Shown in pieces: positions 40,879 to 51,737 of a stretch of DNA of 64,000 nucleotides. Every line of letters begins with the position of its first letter. The stretch's first letter is position 1. The DNA comes from Xestospongia muta. Taxonomy: Eukaryota; Porifera; Demospongiae; Haplosclerida; Petrosiidae. The stretch is taken from contig OY848928.1 in the NCBI GenBank assembly GCA_963693285.1, positions 4,927,827-4,991,826 on the forward strand. Reading direction: 5' to 3'. The notes under the pieces were generated by a model. The model was not told where the DNA came from. It did no database searches and saw only the letters and a list, made by a program, of their open reading frames with translations. Position numbers and translations under genes: made by a program.

Positions 40879-43800
40879 ATCACTTTCATTCTTTCTCAGG
40901 GTCAGAACCAGTGACTACACAATTTCTTGAGCCTATTATTCATCTTCTACTTTCACCAGATGTTGACATTCAAAAGGCAGCCTCCTTAGCTCTTAGCAAT
41001 TTAGCATTAAAGGGACCAAGTATGTCAATCAACAGTACATGTATAATATGTATGTACTAAAAATAGAAACAGTACATGTATAATATGTATGTACTATAAA
41101 TAGAAACAATACATGTATAATATGTATGTACTATAAATAGAAACAATACATGCATAATATGTATGTACTATAAATAGAAACAATACATGCATAATATGTA
41201 TGTACTATAAATAGACATTGTCTTTGACTATTTCTTTATAAGTACTTTTATCTGTCCATTCATTTGTTTCTTTATGACATACAACATCCATTCATTCATC
41301 AATCCATCCATTCATTCATCAATCCATCCATTCATTTATCAATCCATCCATCATTTATTTATCCATTTAACTTTCTAACTTAGATGAAAACAAATCAACG
41401 ATAGTAAGAGCCGGCGCTTTATCGTCTCTTATCATTTTACTTGGCACTGATGATCCAGAGGTTCAATGCAATGCTTGTGGTTGTATTACCACATTAGCAA
41501 CTACTGAAGTTAACAAGAGAGAAATAGTGTCACAAGGAGCTATTCCTTCATTATTGAAATTAGCTAATGTCAATGACTCTCGAGTTCAAAGGAACGCTGC
41601 AGGAGCTTTACTGAACTTAACACATATTGGTAAGGATGGATGGATGGATGGATTGTAATTTATTTTTTTAGTTTTTATGCTATTTATTTGAGTTTTGTTT
41701 ATTGATATTGAAATTAGCATTATTTCTTCTTCATCATTTCTATCAGAATCCAACAGACAAGAACTCGTTAAGTCAGGGGCAGTACCTATCTTCATCAGGT
41801 TACTGGAATCAAGAGATGTCGACATTCAGTTCTACTGTGCTGCAGCACTCAGCAACTTAGCAGTACATGGTATGTTCCATAGACCTTAGTATACATCCTG
41901 TAGTTAGCAACTTAGCAGTACATGGTATGTTCCATAGACCTTAGTATACATCCTGTAGTTAGCAACTTAGCAGTACATGGTATGTTCCATAGACCTTAGT
42001 ATACATCCTGTAGTTACATTTACTGAACACACCTATCACCTCTCTGACTCTTTTTTACTCTCTTCTTCATACAGAGTCTCATAGACAGGCTATCATGATT
42101 GCTGGTAATGGCAAAGTACTAAGAGTATTGATCTCATTAATGAAATCCACTTCAGATAAGGTTAGTTATATATAATGCAGTAAGTCTCTTAATAAACTAG
42201 ATACCATCAAAACTTTGTCAATGCTTTCTTAATTTTCATTGAGTGTATGTAATTCCTATGCTCCAAGTAGCGATAGTTGTAGCAGCAGCGCATTTTCTGC
42301 TGTTATTTTTTAAAGCTTATGATATGAGAATAAATACATATATACACAATACCAATATAATAATATATGGAGGATATATTTAATATTAAGCACAAGTGCA
42401 AAATAATATAGTTAGAAGACAAGTTCTAGCAATGTTCATAACACCACATCATTGGTCATGTCAGTTTTGAAAGGATTTTGAGTTCTGGTGACTTGGCAAC
42501 CTCCAGAAACTGAGTCCCCTCGTACTTCTTGCGAATTGTTGTAAACTTGTGATCATGATAAAACTTGAGACATACTTTCAACCGAGTTTTCATCTCTCTC
42601 AAATCCTTTTCTGAATGGCCAGTGTATCTCACTAAGAAAGAATCATTAGCAGAAGAGTCTTTTGAATGTAAAATTGATTGTGCCAGTTCGAGAGCAGCAG
42701 CTGCTTTCAGGGAGGGTCTTGCTGTTGCTAGCTTCCAATCCAGAAAAGCTTGTTCCAGAATGTACTTAGCCATTGTATGTTCCTTGATAGTAGCGTTAGT
42801 GATTTTAGAATATCGTCTTAGAAATTGAAGAGGAAATGGTTTGTTTAGTTCATATTGCAGAGTGTTCAACATTTTTCGTTCCATTTCTCGGATCTGGGTA
42901 GCTGTATATATGTCTGCACAGATATAGCAGAAGTCAGAAATACAAGGCGGATAGATCTCTTCATACTTGCTTGCTACTAACATAGACGTCACCCCTGTTA
43001 ACTGGAGTTGTTCACGGGGTAAGTTGGTTAACTAAGGAAAATAAAATCTATTAATCTCAAAATTTAAGCTAATCTCAAAATTTTAGCTAGAAATCTATTA
43101 ATCTCAAAATTTAAGCTAATCTCAAAATTTTAGCGAGTACATGTAACCCACTTACATCCAAATACCGGTCCAGTATATCTATTGTAATATAAAGTGTTTC
43201 TTGTAAAAGTTTAAACTTGCGTTGTACTTGTACAAGCCAGTCAATGAGAACACAGCGATGATGACTGGTCACTTTGCTTTGGTTAGACAGAAAGTGGGTG
43301 GAGATTACGTAAACAGGTTTTTGTTCAGACTCTTTCAAAAACTGGTACACATCTTCAACATAGTCAGTACAATAGAATGGATCTTCACGATCTTCCACAT
43401 CAACTTCAAGGCACACGAGAGGTGTCTCGTGTTCTCCATCTAGAGTAGCAACAATTTCTGAGACACTAGGTGGTTTTAAAGCAGGAGGTTTCAAGGCTGG
43501 TTTTGGCTTTAGGATTTCAAGTTGACCTGGTTTTGGCTTTAGGATTTCAAGTTGACCTGGTTTTGGCTTTAGGATTTCAAGTTGACCTATATCCTGAGAG
43601 AACTTTTGTTTGAGAACAGGTGGTTTCTGTGAAGCTTTTTCTCCTGGCTTTAATAACCCTGGTACATGAGAATTGACATCTCCTAATGGACGACGTAGGT
43701 CACCTCCTTCAAAAGCCTTCTTCTTGAAAATCTTGACATCATTCCCAGTAGGTCCTCCAATCAATCCTTTACCTGTTATTCCCAGTGGCTGAACAACACC

Positions 43801-45599
43801 TACTTTTCTCTTGGGAAGCTGTAGATTCTCTTGTTGAAACAAGAGAGATGAATGTTGATAACTTGTAGCCATCTTTAGTACTGTGATGAGAGCAGCTGAG
43901 ACAGAGAGACAACAGTAGAAGAGTGTCGATCCAATGATGTCAGATGGTGAAGACTTCTTCCAACAAGTGAACTGAATAAGTCTTTGACTCTTCTTATATA
44001 GACTTGGGTATCTTGTGATCATTATGCTACTGATAAAGTTTAACAAAATCAATGTAGTTGTTTATTTAGTTGTTTATTTGTTTCTTTATTTGTTTATTTA
44101 TTTGACTTGTATAAATTGTATTTTCTTCGTCTCTTAGGTACAATGTCAAGCATGTCTTGCTATCAGAAATTTGGCATCAGATGGTGAGTAGGTCACAAAC
44201 ATGACTAATAATAAACATAGTGGACAGACATCTTAATAAATAGGAATAGTAGTTGGCATTTGTTAAATTAGTTGTTAATTATATCAAATTAAGAGATATC
44301 TTAAGAATAACATTTTGATAGTTAAATGACATATTTCGATGGTGTGTAACAAATTTTATTAAACCTCACTGCTCCATGTTAACCATAATATATTAATAAA
44401 CCTCACTGCTCCATGTTAACCATAATATATTAATAAACCTCACTGCTCCATGTTAACCATAATACATTAATAAACCTCACTGCTCCGTGTTAACCATAAT
44501 ACATTATAAACCTCACTGCTCCGTGTTAACCATAATACATTATAAACCTCACTGCTCTGTGTTAACCATAATACATTAATAAACCTCACTGCTCCATCTT
44601 AACCATAATACATTAATAAACCTCACTGCACCATGTTAACCATAATATATTAATAAACCTCACTGCTCCATGTTAATTTTAATACATTAATAACCTGATT
44701 GGTATTTTTTATTTGCTAGAGGCTAACCAAGGCAAGATAGTTGAGAATGAGGGTCTAGAGGCATTGATACCTCTTTTACGAAGCAGCAATCTTGATACAG
44801 TGACAGCTGCTGTGGCAGCACTTAGAAATCTCTCTATAAAGAGGGGAAACGAGGTCAAAAGAGAAGGAGAGAGAGAATAGGAAGAGGGAGGGGAGAGGAA
44901 AGATGTTGAAAGAATCTGATCCTATTTCCTTTTGTCTTTCTTGTTTAGATATATATAGTAGAGAGCGGTGCATTGACAGAATTACGTCGCTTACTATCAC
45001 TCCAAGAACACTCTGAAATACAATGTCATGCAGCTGGTACATTACGCAATTTGGCAGCAGAGGATCAGTGTGTGGTATGTATTGAGTGTTCTCTTTCTAA
45101 TTATAGATTGTAATGCCATTTCTAGCCTATTATTGAGTCTGGATGTTTGTCAGGGTTGGCTGAAAGACTCCGAGATTCTCAACATGTACCTGGTGATGTT
45201 TTATCAGAGATATCGGCAGCAATAGCAGTATTGGCCTCTAACAGTAAGACCCTTGTATAAGTTATATTTGTAAGAATCTTAAAGCATAAATGTATAACAA
45301 AATTGCAAAAATTAAATGCAACAAGAACACGAAGCAAAGATCGTAATACAAAATCATATATACATAATGCATTCAATGATGTAGTACTAAATGATTTTCT
45401 TTCCACAGATTTAGCTCGTAAACAAATAATGCTTTTATACAATGGGAACTTTCATAAAATTCTGTTAACATTAACTGACTCACCTCATAAAGAAGTCCAG
45501 TACAATTGTGCTGGAATAATAGGTCACTTAGCAACCAATGGTAAGAATATATTTTGTGACAGTAACCAGACTACACATCTTTATCAACATCAACACACA

Positions 45600-45630
<31 letters not shown>

Positions 45631-45795
45631 TCCCTCTCCATCTCTATCTCCACAGAACAATATCATTTTTTATTACTGGAAGAAGAACCATCTGCAATGG
45701 ACTTCCTACATCGTTTCATACAACATGAAGATATAGCATTTGTACATTTAGCACTGTGGATAATAGCTCAGTTCTCCAATGGAAGTGAGTGCCTA

Positions 45796-45827
<32 letters not shown>

Positions 45828-46560
45828 CGTATATTGGTTTAAGTCCAAGAATGAAGGAACTGTACAATGTAGAGAGAGATAAAAGAGCTATTCCATTAGG
45901 GTCCATTATAATAAGTTTCATTATGTGTTCTGTTACATGATTCCATGGTTTCTATGACAACTTCATGTATACTGATAATATACGTACAAATCTTATGCCA
46001 GGACTTGTATTTTTTTGAAACTTTATATTTTCTTACATTTTAACAGAACTTGAAAATGGCTATTACTAAAGTGGTTTTAGTTTTAGTTTTAGGTTTTATT
46101 ATTTGTCCAACCAATCAGATTGCTTCAATTATATATATAGTTCAAAGTACATACTGTTTGTCTAAAGATGTACTATGTAACTCATAAGGACACCAAATTA
46201 AAGACACTTATAAACAAGTGTTCTTGTCCCATGGGATGTGTTTATACTAGACAGTTTCCCAAGTGTCCACCATTATAAAAAGATTTTACTGCAGTAGAAT
46301 ACACTTGTTGTTTTACATAAAGGTAAAAGGACGCGATCGATGTTCAGACGATCTGTTTTAATGAATAAAGTATTAGATTTGAGATCTAGAAGTAATTCTG
46401 TTGATGTAACACAACTTGCTGAAGCTGCATTCAACAATCTTAAGGTCAGTATTAGTTGTGTTGTTATTCTTGTCCAGTAGTAGCAGCTGTAGACAAACAT
46501 AGCTGTATTTAGATAACAAATGAATCATAATAATATATACTCTTGTTTTAGGAACATTGA
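39742..46560 (+). CDS. Vac8-like armadillo repeat protein, 14 exons (548 aa)
   Basis: Exons 39742-39871, 40036-40161, 40900-41019, 41384-41629, 41747-41869, 42075-42160, 44138-44183, 44720-44853, 44949-45074, 45126-45243, 45409-45540, 45656-45784, 46323-46444, 46552-46560; every phase fits. The N terminus [11 protein letters not shown] has Gly2 for myristoylation and Cys residues for palmitoylation, as yeast Vac8 has (MGSCCS). About ten armadillo repeats follow ([79 protein letters not shown]), and [11 protein letters not shown] near the end matches the fungal HIALWTILQL. Vac8 anchors partners on the vacuole membrane; a lysosomal scaffold role here is inference. The splice donor after exon 8 (GTCAAA) is weak. 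Confidence 0.85.
40828..40877. repeat. (CA)n(CT)n microsatellite in Vac8-like intron 2
   Basis: The dinucleotide run lies just before the acceptor of exon 3 and may serve as its polypyrimidine tract. Similar CT runs precede exon 12 (45600-45648) of the same gene. Confidence 0.7.
41034..41214. repeat. 37-bp minisatellite, five copies, Vac8-like intron 3
   Basis: Copies start at 41034, 41071, 41108, 41145 and 41182 with an exact 37-base period; the unit contains TACATGTATAATATGTATG and ATAGAAAC. The first copy differs at one base (AAAAATAG for ATAAATAG). Next to it, 41286-41364 holds a CATCCATTCATT-type tandem repeat. Confidence 0.8.
41851..42015. repeat. 55-bp triplication spanning exon 5 end and splice donor
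   Basis: Three exact 55-base copies at 41851, 41906 and 41961. Each contains AGCAACTTAGCAGTACATG, the last 19 bases of exon 5, followed by the donor GTATGT. Only the first copy is joined to the full exon; the others provide two extra consensus donors inside the intron. Confidence 0.85.
42456..43872 (-). CDS. Cyclin B, nested in the Vac8-like gene (430 aa)
   Basis: Exons 43872-43156 and 43031-42456 join in phase 0. Regulatory subunit of CDK1 controlling mitotic entry. The N-terminal region has a destruction box RRPLGDVNS (about 60-68) for APC/C recognition and a threefold tandem decapeptide [10 protein letters not shown] (about 98-127). The cyclin box begins about residue 200 with [17 protein letters not shown], then [18 protein letters not shown] and [16 protein letters not shown]; the second fold has [11 protein letters not shown] and AAAALELAQ. 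The start MATSYQHSS is chosen as the first ATG after a stretch of unlikely upstream codons. The gene lies wholly in intron 6 (42161-44137) of the host, on the opposite strand. CCNB1/2 or CCNB3 type is not decided. Confidence 0.88.
43044..43137. repeat. 47-bp duplication in the cyclin B intron
   Basis: AAATCTATTAATCTCAAAAT and the following bases are repeated at 43044 and 43091, filling most of the only intron. Confidence 0.7.
43501..43588. repeat. Three 30-bp coding repeats in cyclin B
   Basis: Units start at 43501, 43531 and 43561, identical at the DNA level, encoding [10 protein letters not shown] three times on the minus strand. DNA identity points to a recent expansion. Confidence 0.85.
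44361..44691. repeat. 37-bp minisatellite, nine copies, Vac8-like intron 7
   Basis: Copies begin AAACCTCACTGCTCC at 44361, 44398, 44435, 44472, 44508, 44544, 44581, 44618 and 44655, mostly 37 and sometimes 36 bases apart, with a few substitutions between copies. Confidence 0.85.
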
Positions 46561-46886
46561 AATTTCCATGTATTGAGAAAGCTAACCTATTTAATTTTAA
46601 CCTCTTCCTATACCTGATAGTGGCTGATCTTACTTTTGTTAGATCTTCTTATAATATCTTTTAATTCACTCATTAATTGACCTCTAGTCTCAATTCTTTA
46701 TACTTCTATTTCATTTTGTAAACTAAATTATCTTATAATGTTGTGTGAATATTGACTCAAGCTGACTCTGTTTTTGGTAATAAATTATTCCACATTCTCT
46801 ATTCATTACTTTTAAAGTGGTGTGATTTTTTATATTAACAACAAAGAAAGATTGATTCTGTTGTTTCTTGTTGTACATTTAGTTAA
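46561..46886. other. Convergent intergenic region
   Basis: AT-rich DNA between the 3' ends of the Vac8-like gene and UQCC2, with AATAAA near 46780. No gene is supported. Confidence 0.5.
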
Positions 46887-47374
46887 TTATTTTCTACTTA
46901 ATCTCTGCCAAATCGTCATTTTCTTGTTCATTTCAGTGACATTTTCTAGAGATATATATATATCATTAGGTACATCAGATTGTAATACACTTACTGTTAG
47001 AAAGCATCCATGGATTATCTACTACTAAATCACCCGAAAATCCATGATCTTTCTCGCGATGATAGAGGTGGCGATAATAATTAGAATTCAATTTCTCTAA
47101 GCTCTGAACAGCACGAGCTGCTCCTCCAGGCTATAAAATGAAAATAGAGAAAGACAATAATTTATATCTACCTAATGTAGAAATTTATATCAATCAATAA
47201 TTTAATACTGTAAATTAATTTAATTGAACTGACATTATTTTGAACCAACTGTTCAAATTGTTTGCTATAACAATCACGTAGATACTCTCCTAGATCTCTT
47301 CCTTTACGTGAAGTGTCCACTGGCCACTCCTGGAGAACTTTTCTAAGCCTCCTAAGCAACTGTGGTGTCCCCAT
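46887..47374 (-). CDS. UQCC2: Ubiquinol-cytochrome c reductase complex assembly factor 2, three exons (111 aa)
   Basis: Exons 47374-47234, 47130-46995, 46945-46887. The protein starts MGTPQLLRRLRKVLQEWPVD and contains KGRDLGEYLRD and LEKLNSNYYRHLYHREKD, then FSGDLVV and a short helix ending IWQRLSRK. These match the human UQCC2 (MNF1) pattern EEWPVDETKRGRDLGAYLR and LHSNYYKHKYP. UQCC2 is a mitochondrial matrix nucleoid protein that stabilises UQCC1 and early cytochrome b in complex III assembly. The ATG at 47374 is preferred over upstream in-frame ATGs because the human protein begins at the same place. Divergent from cathepsin B gene 1. Confidence 0.85.
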
Positions 47375-47498
47375 CCAACTTCTCACACGCCCACTAGGAC
47401 AATTAATGGAGTAAATATATACCAACTTAGCACGTGCTAACTGCTGCAAGCTGAGTTGTCAACAAGGCTAAATTTGTTTGAAGTTCTAAAACTTGAAA
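47375..47498. promoter_or_regulatory. Bidirectional promoter of UQCC2 and cathepsin B gene 1
   Basis: 124 bp separate the start codons of these divergent genes. No recognisable element was seen. Confidence 0.45.
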
Positions 47499-49211
47499 AT
47501 GAAGGCTCTTTTGTTCTTACTTGCTATTCTCCCTTTCTGTACATGTGCACCAACACATGATGCACTGACTTATCGTCTGAAAAGCGAGAAAATAGTTGAG
47601 ATAGTGAACGCTATGGGTACTACTTGGAGAGCTGGAATTAATCCACGTTTTGTTGGTGTCACTGAGAACTATGTGAAGGGATTATGTGGTTCCCTCAAAG
47701 GAGGTCCTCAACTTCCAGTGAAAAACATTGAACCTTTGAAAGATATTCCAGATACTTTCGATGCACGACAGAAATGGTCTCACTGTAGAACTATAGGAGA
47801 GATCCGAGACCAAGGCTCATGTGGTTCATGCTGGGTAAGTAATAGTCAATGGATAGTATTAAGCTCAACCCAAACATCATTTACTTGATCTAAAATACCT
47901 TTATCTATGATCCTTTTTGCACTAGGCATTTGGTGCAGTTGAGGCAATGAGTGATCGTTATTGTATACAATTTGGTGAGCAAGTTGATATTTCTGCAGAG
48001 AATCTATTAAGTTGCTGTGCTTTGTGTGGCATGGGGTGAGCTATCAAGATACTCCTCCATATTTGATATATCTCTATCACATCTCTAATAATAAATAATT
48101 AAATTAGTATGCATTGTGAATTACTATAGTTAACCAGCTGCTTGTCACAGAATATACCATAGAAACATCCCACTTTAGAGAATGTATTATGTTTCTATAT
48201 ATATATTGTCAATACTGAATAGATTGTTTGAATAGGACAGTATATCATTTGTCTTCTTTTCTCTCTTTTGTTCTAGATGCAATGGTGGCTATCCTAGTGC
48301 AGCATGGTCAGTTCACACACCCACACATAGTGGTTAAAATTATTTACTCAGTACTGACATTATAGGTAGCTTTAACCACAAATATGTACTCTGTATGAGT
48401 AGTTAGTTACACCAGACTTACTTATATGGTGTGGTCATTTACTACATCTAATTTGTCTATTATAACTTTATGACATGTTTCACTACATTAGGAGACACTG
48501 GTCAGATCATTTATTTAGAGAAGGTATTGTTACTGGAGGTCAATATAATTCAAAACAAGGATGTCAACCATATCTTATCGCTACGTGTGATCATCACGAA
48601 CCAGGTCCTCACAAGAACTGCTCCGGTATGGAACGAACTCCCAGTTGTCGTAAAGAATGTGAGAGTGGATATTCCGTTAGCTATGACAAGGACAAGCATT
48701 ATGGCAAGAATTCTTATAGTATTAGTAATGATGTTGAGAAGATACAGACAGAGATTATGACTAATGGACCTGTTGAAAGTACGTTTAACGTCTATGCTGA
48801 CTTCCCTACTTACCGCTCAGGTACCTATTGTATCCCATTCTTCTTCTCTTTCACTCACTCTTGTCGTTGTCTTACCAGGAGTTTATCAACATGTTTCTGG
48901 CGGTTTTCTTGGAGGCCATGCTATCAAGATTTTGGGATGGGGCACAGAGAATGGTACATCTTACTGGTAAGTAATGGAGATGTATGTCATGCATTTGTGG
49001 TTGTATGTTACAATGTTATATGTTTCCTAATAGGCTCGTTGCCAACTCATGGAATGATTCTTGGGGAGACAAAGGTTAGTGCAGATATTGTTCATGATAT
49101 AAACTGATGTTATCTGTTGTTTTAGGGTTTTTCAAAATCATTCGTGGTAAAGATGAATGTGGTATTGAGTCTGGTGTTGTTGCTGGTTTAGCCGACCAAT
49201 ACAATGGATAA
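47499..49211 (+). CDS. Cathepsin B-like cysteine protease 1, seven exons (339 aa)
   Basis: Exons 47499-47834, 47926-48035, 48277-48306, 48492-48820, 48879-48966, 49034-49074, 49126-49211. Signal peptide [17 protein letters not shown], propeptide with the cathepsin B-type [15 protein letters not shown], then the mature papain-fold enzyme: catalytic Cys in [20 protein letters not shown], His in [11 protein letters not shown], Asn in [10 protein letters not shown]. The occluding loop is present ([12 protein letters not shown], with the paired His that give dipeptidyl carboxypeptidase activity in cathepsin B). Expected in lysosomes, or secreted for intracellular or extracellular protein digestion. 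First of a tandem pair with identical exon phases. Confidence 0.92.
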
Positions 49212-49474
49212 TACTTGTTAGCACCTTTACAACAGTAGTCTATAGGCTCATTACTACACACTTAATTATTCTAATTATGTTATTTTTGTGATCGCTATGG
49301 TTTTTCAGAAAGTTATTTTAATAACAGGAAATTATTTTAATAGCTATTGTTCGTTTGTTTAGATTTACGGTAATCACATGATGGCATGATTGTCACATTT
49401 TTGAGTAGGTTCAGCAGAATAAGTTAGTGAATAACGTTCATTTGTCTTCATTGACAAGTTCATACTTCGTAGCC

Positions 49475-50865
49475 ATGTTCAAGTTTGCAGTGCTTTTGGT
49501 TGTAGTTGCAACTGTTTGCGCCAAACCATTTCCAGATCACAAAGCCCTTAGTCAGGAGATAATCGATTACGTTAATTCTTTAGACACAACATGGAAAGCT
49601 GCACCTAGTCCTCGTTTTGTTGGTGTAGACGAAAAGTACGTCAAGTCCTTGTGTGGCGTTCTCGATGGAGGGGAAAGATTGCCATTAAAAGACGTCGAAC
49701 TTGTTGATGTTCCAGATACGTTTGATGCTAGACAGCAATGGCCAAGTTGTCCTTCTATCTCTGATATTCGTGATCAAGGTGCTTGTGGTTCTTGTTGGGT
49801 ATGTGGAGAGTACTTGGAACGTTTAACTTTTCTTTATTTCTTGTTTAGGCTTTTGGTGCTGTGGAAGCCATGAGTGATCGATATTGTATCAAATATCAAG
49901 AGAAGGTGGATATATCTGCTGAAGATCTGGCTACTTGCTGCAAAACTTGCGGCATGGGGTGAGCAAAAGTAACATGAGGATATTTTGTTATTGTTTTTTA
50001 CATACAGATGTAATGGTGGTTTCCTTGGCGCTGCATGGTAAGCAGTTCTATTCATAATTCATTCATATTAAAGTGATATTCATACAGATTGTACTGTAAT
50101 TTAACAAAATAAAGTTGTTGTTTATTGACATGTACACAAGATTTAATGCCTTGTATGTTTAGGGAATACTGGGTCAGTAATGGACTTGTTACAGGTGGTC
50201 AGTATGGTAGCAAAGAGGGTTGTCAACCATACATGATAGCTAAATGCAGCCATCATGAAGCAGGGCCTTATCCTAACTGCACTGGTGCTGAATCTACTCC
50301 AAAATGTGAAACAGAATGCCAACCTGGTTATTCTAAAAGCTATGAAGATGATAAGCATTATGGAAAGACAGCTTATAGCGTACATGGTGTTGATAAGATC
50401 CAATCTGAGATTATGACCAATGGACCAGTTGAAGCTTCATTCACTGTCTATGCTGACTTTCCTACTTATAGATCTGGTTGGTAACAAATTACAAGTACTA
50501 ACAACCTCTTATTACATAAAATAGGCGTGTATCAGCATGTGTCTGGTAGAGCTCTTGGAGGTCATGCTATCAGAATCCTTGGCTGGGGAGTAGAAGGTGG
50601 GACTCCTTATTGGTAAGTTTTAGAAATAATTCTATACTTAATGGAGATTGATTATTTCTGGTATAGGCTTGTTGCTAACTCCTGGAACGATTCTTGGGGT
50701 GACAAAGGTTATTACTGAAGTACTTATAATCTGTTTTTATGACACACACTCTCTCTCTCTCTCTCTCCCTCATTTAATTCAGGTTACTTCAAAATATTGC
50801 GTGGCAAGGATGAATGTGGTATTGAGTCCAATGTTAATGCTGGTGAACCCAAGCAATACATGTAG
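49475..50865 (+). CDS. Cathepsin B-like cysteine protease 2, seven exons (329 aa)
   Basis: Exons 49475-49798, 49849-49958, 50008-50037, 50163-50476, 50525-50612, 50667-50707, 50783-50865. The start [16 protein letters not shown] forms a clear signal peptide; an in-frame ATG 16 codons upstream would spoil it. Catalytic Cys in [17 protein letters not shown], His in [11 protein letters not shown], Asn in [10 protein letters not shown], occluding loop [12 protein letters not shown]. Six introns lie at the same sites and phases as in gene 1, and five exons are of identical or nearly identical size, so the pair arose by tandem duplication. The donor of exon 4 (GTTGGT) is not ideal. Confidence 0.92.
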
Positions 50866-51236
50866 AGGAAAGGAATCTTGCCTTCATCTGTTGGTGTCCC
50901 CGATACATTAACTATTATAAGCTAGACTCAATTCATATGTAAATTACATATTCTGCTACATTTTCTGCTACATCAATTTGCTAATAATTTATTAAATTTT
51001 TTTGTATTATCTTTATTGATCATCAGCATCATGTGATTATTGGGCGGTGTTTACTGTGTAAATTATGACTTGGCTTCGATGTGAAAGGTGAAGACTGACA
51101 AGTTGAAATTGGTCTACAGTAAGTTTCTATATTTTGTGTTAATGTATCTTCAACATATAGAGTTATAGAGTAGTATTTGTGATAGTAATAGTCCACGCCA
51201 TTAATAGGTTCAAAGATATATATGTATATATATATG

Positions 51237-51268
<32 letters not shown>

Positions 51269-51737
51269 CGATAGCAATTTACTTAATGCAGAGAATTTTT
51301 GGATGAAACATATATGTACTATATAGAAAAGTCATGATCACTTTTGGGACTTGGTGAGTCACAAGTTCAATTTCACTCACAGCCATAAACCATATCTGTT
51401 AAAATAGCATATAACAAGTAATTGCTATAGTAATATATGGACAATCATTTAGAGTCAGTGTTTTCTTTCGGTATGCCTAATGTATGCCATAACTTTTAGG
51501 CCTTTTACATAACTGGCAGTTTCTACAGGACTATTTCATATAAGGCTTGTTTAATAATTATGATTTCCCTTATCAGCCTCCTCTGTTATGAAACTAGCTG
51601 CCTCCTATGTATGATCATGACAAAATATAGGCCACTTATGACAGTAGATATATAAACTGTGAATATCATAGGACTCATTTCTAGTACATGTACCGCATGG
51701 TATAATCATATCACTTCTACAGGTAAGAATCCAGTTA
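50866..51737. other. Intergenic region with (TA)n before C1
   Basis: Cathepsin B 2 3' flank, a (TA)n(TATG)n microsatellite at about 51216-51268, and the 5' flank of C1. TTCTACAG at 51714-51721 is a probable splice acceptor just before the C1 ATG, so an upstream non-coding exon is likely. No protein gene is supported. Confidence 0.5.

Noticed and set aside
44361..44691. Regularly spaced repeats resembling a CRISPR array
   Set aside because: The whole 37-base unit is repeated without unique spacers, the array lies in an intron of an animal gene, and there are no cas genes.
45538..45882. Serine/leucine repeat ORF at 45538 and a similar one at 62717-62978
   Set aside because: Both are translations of (CT)n microsatellites in introns.
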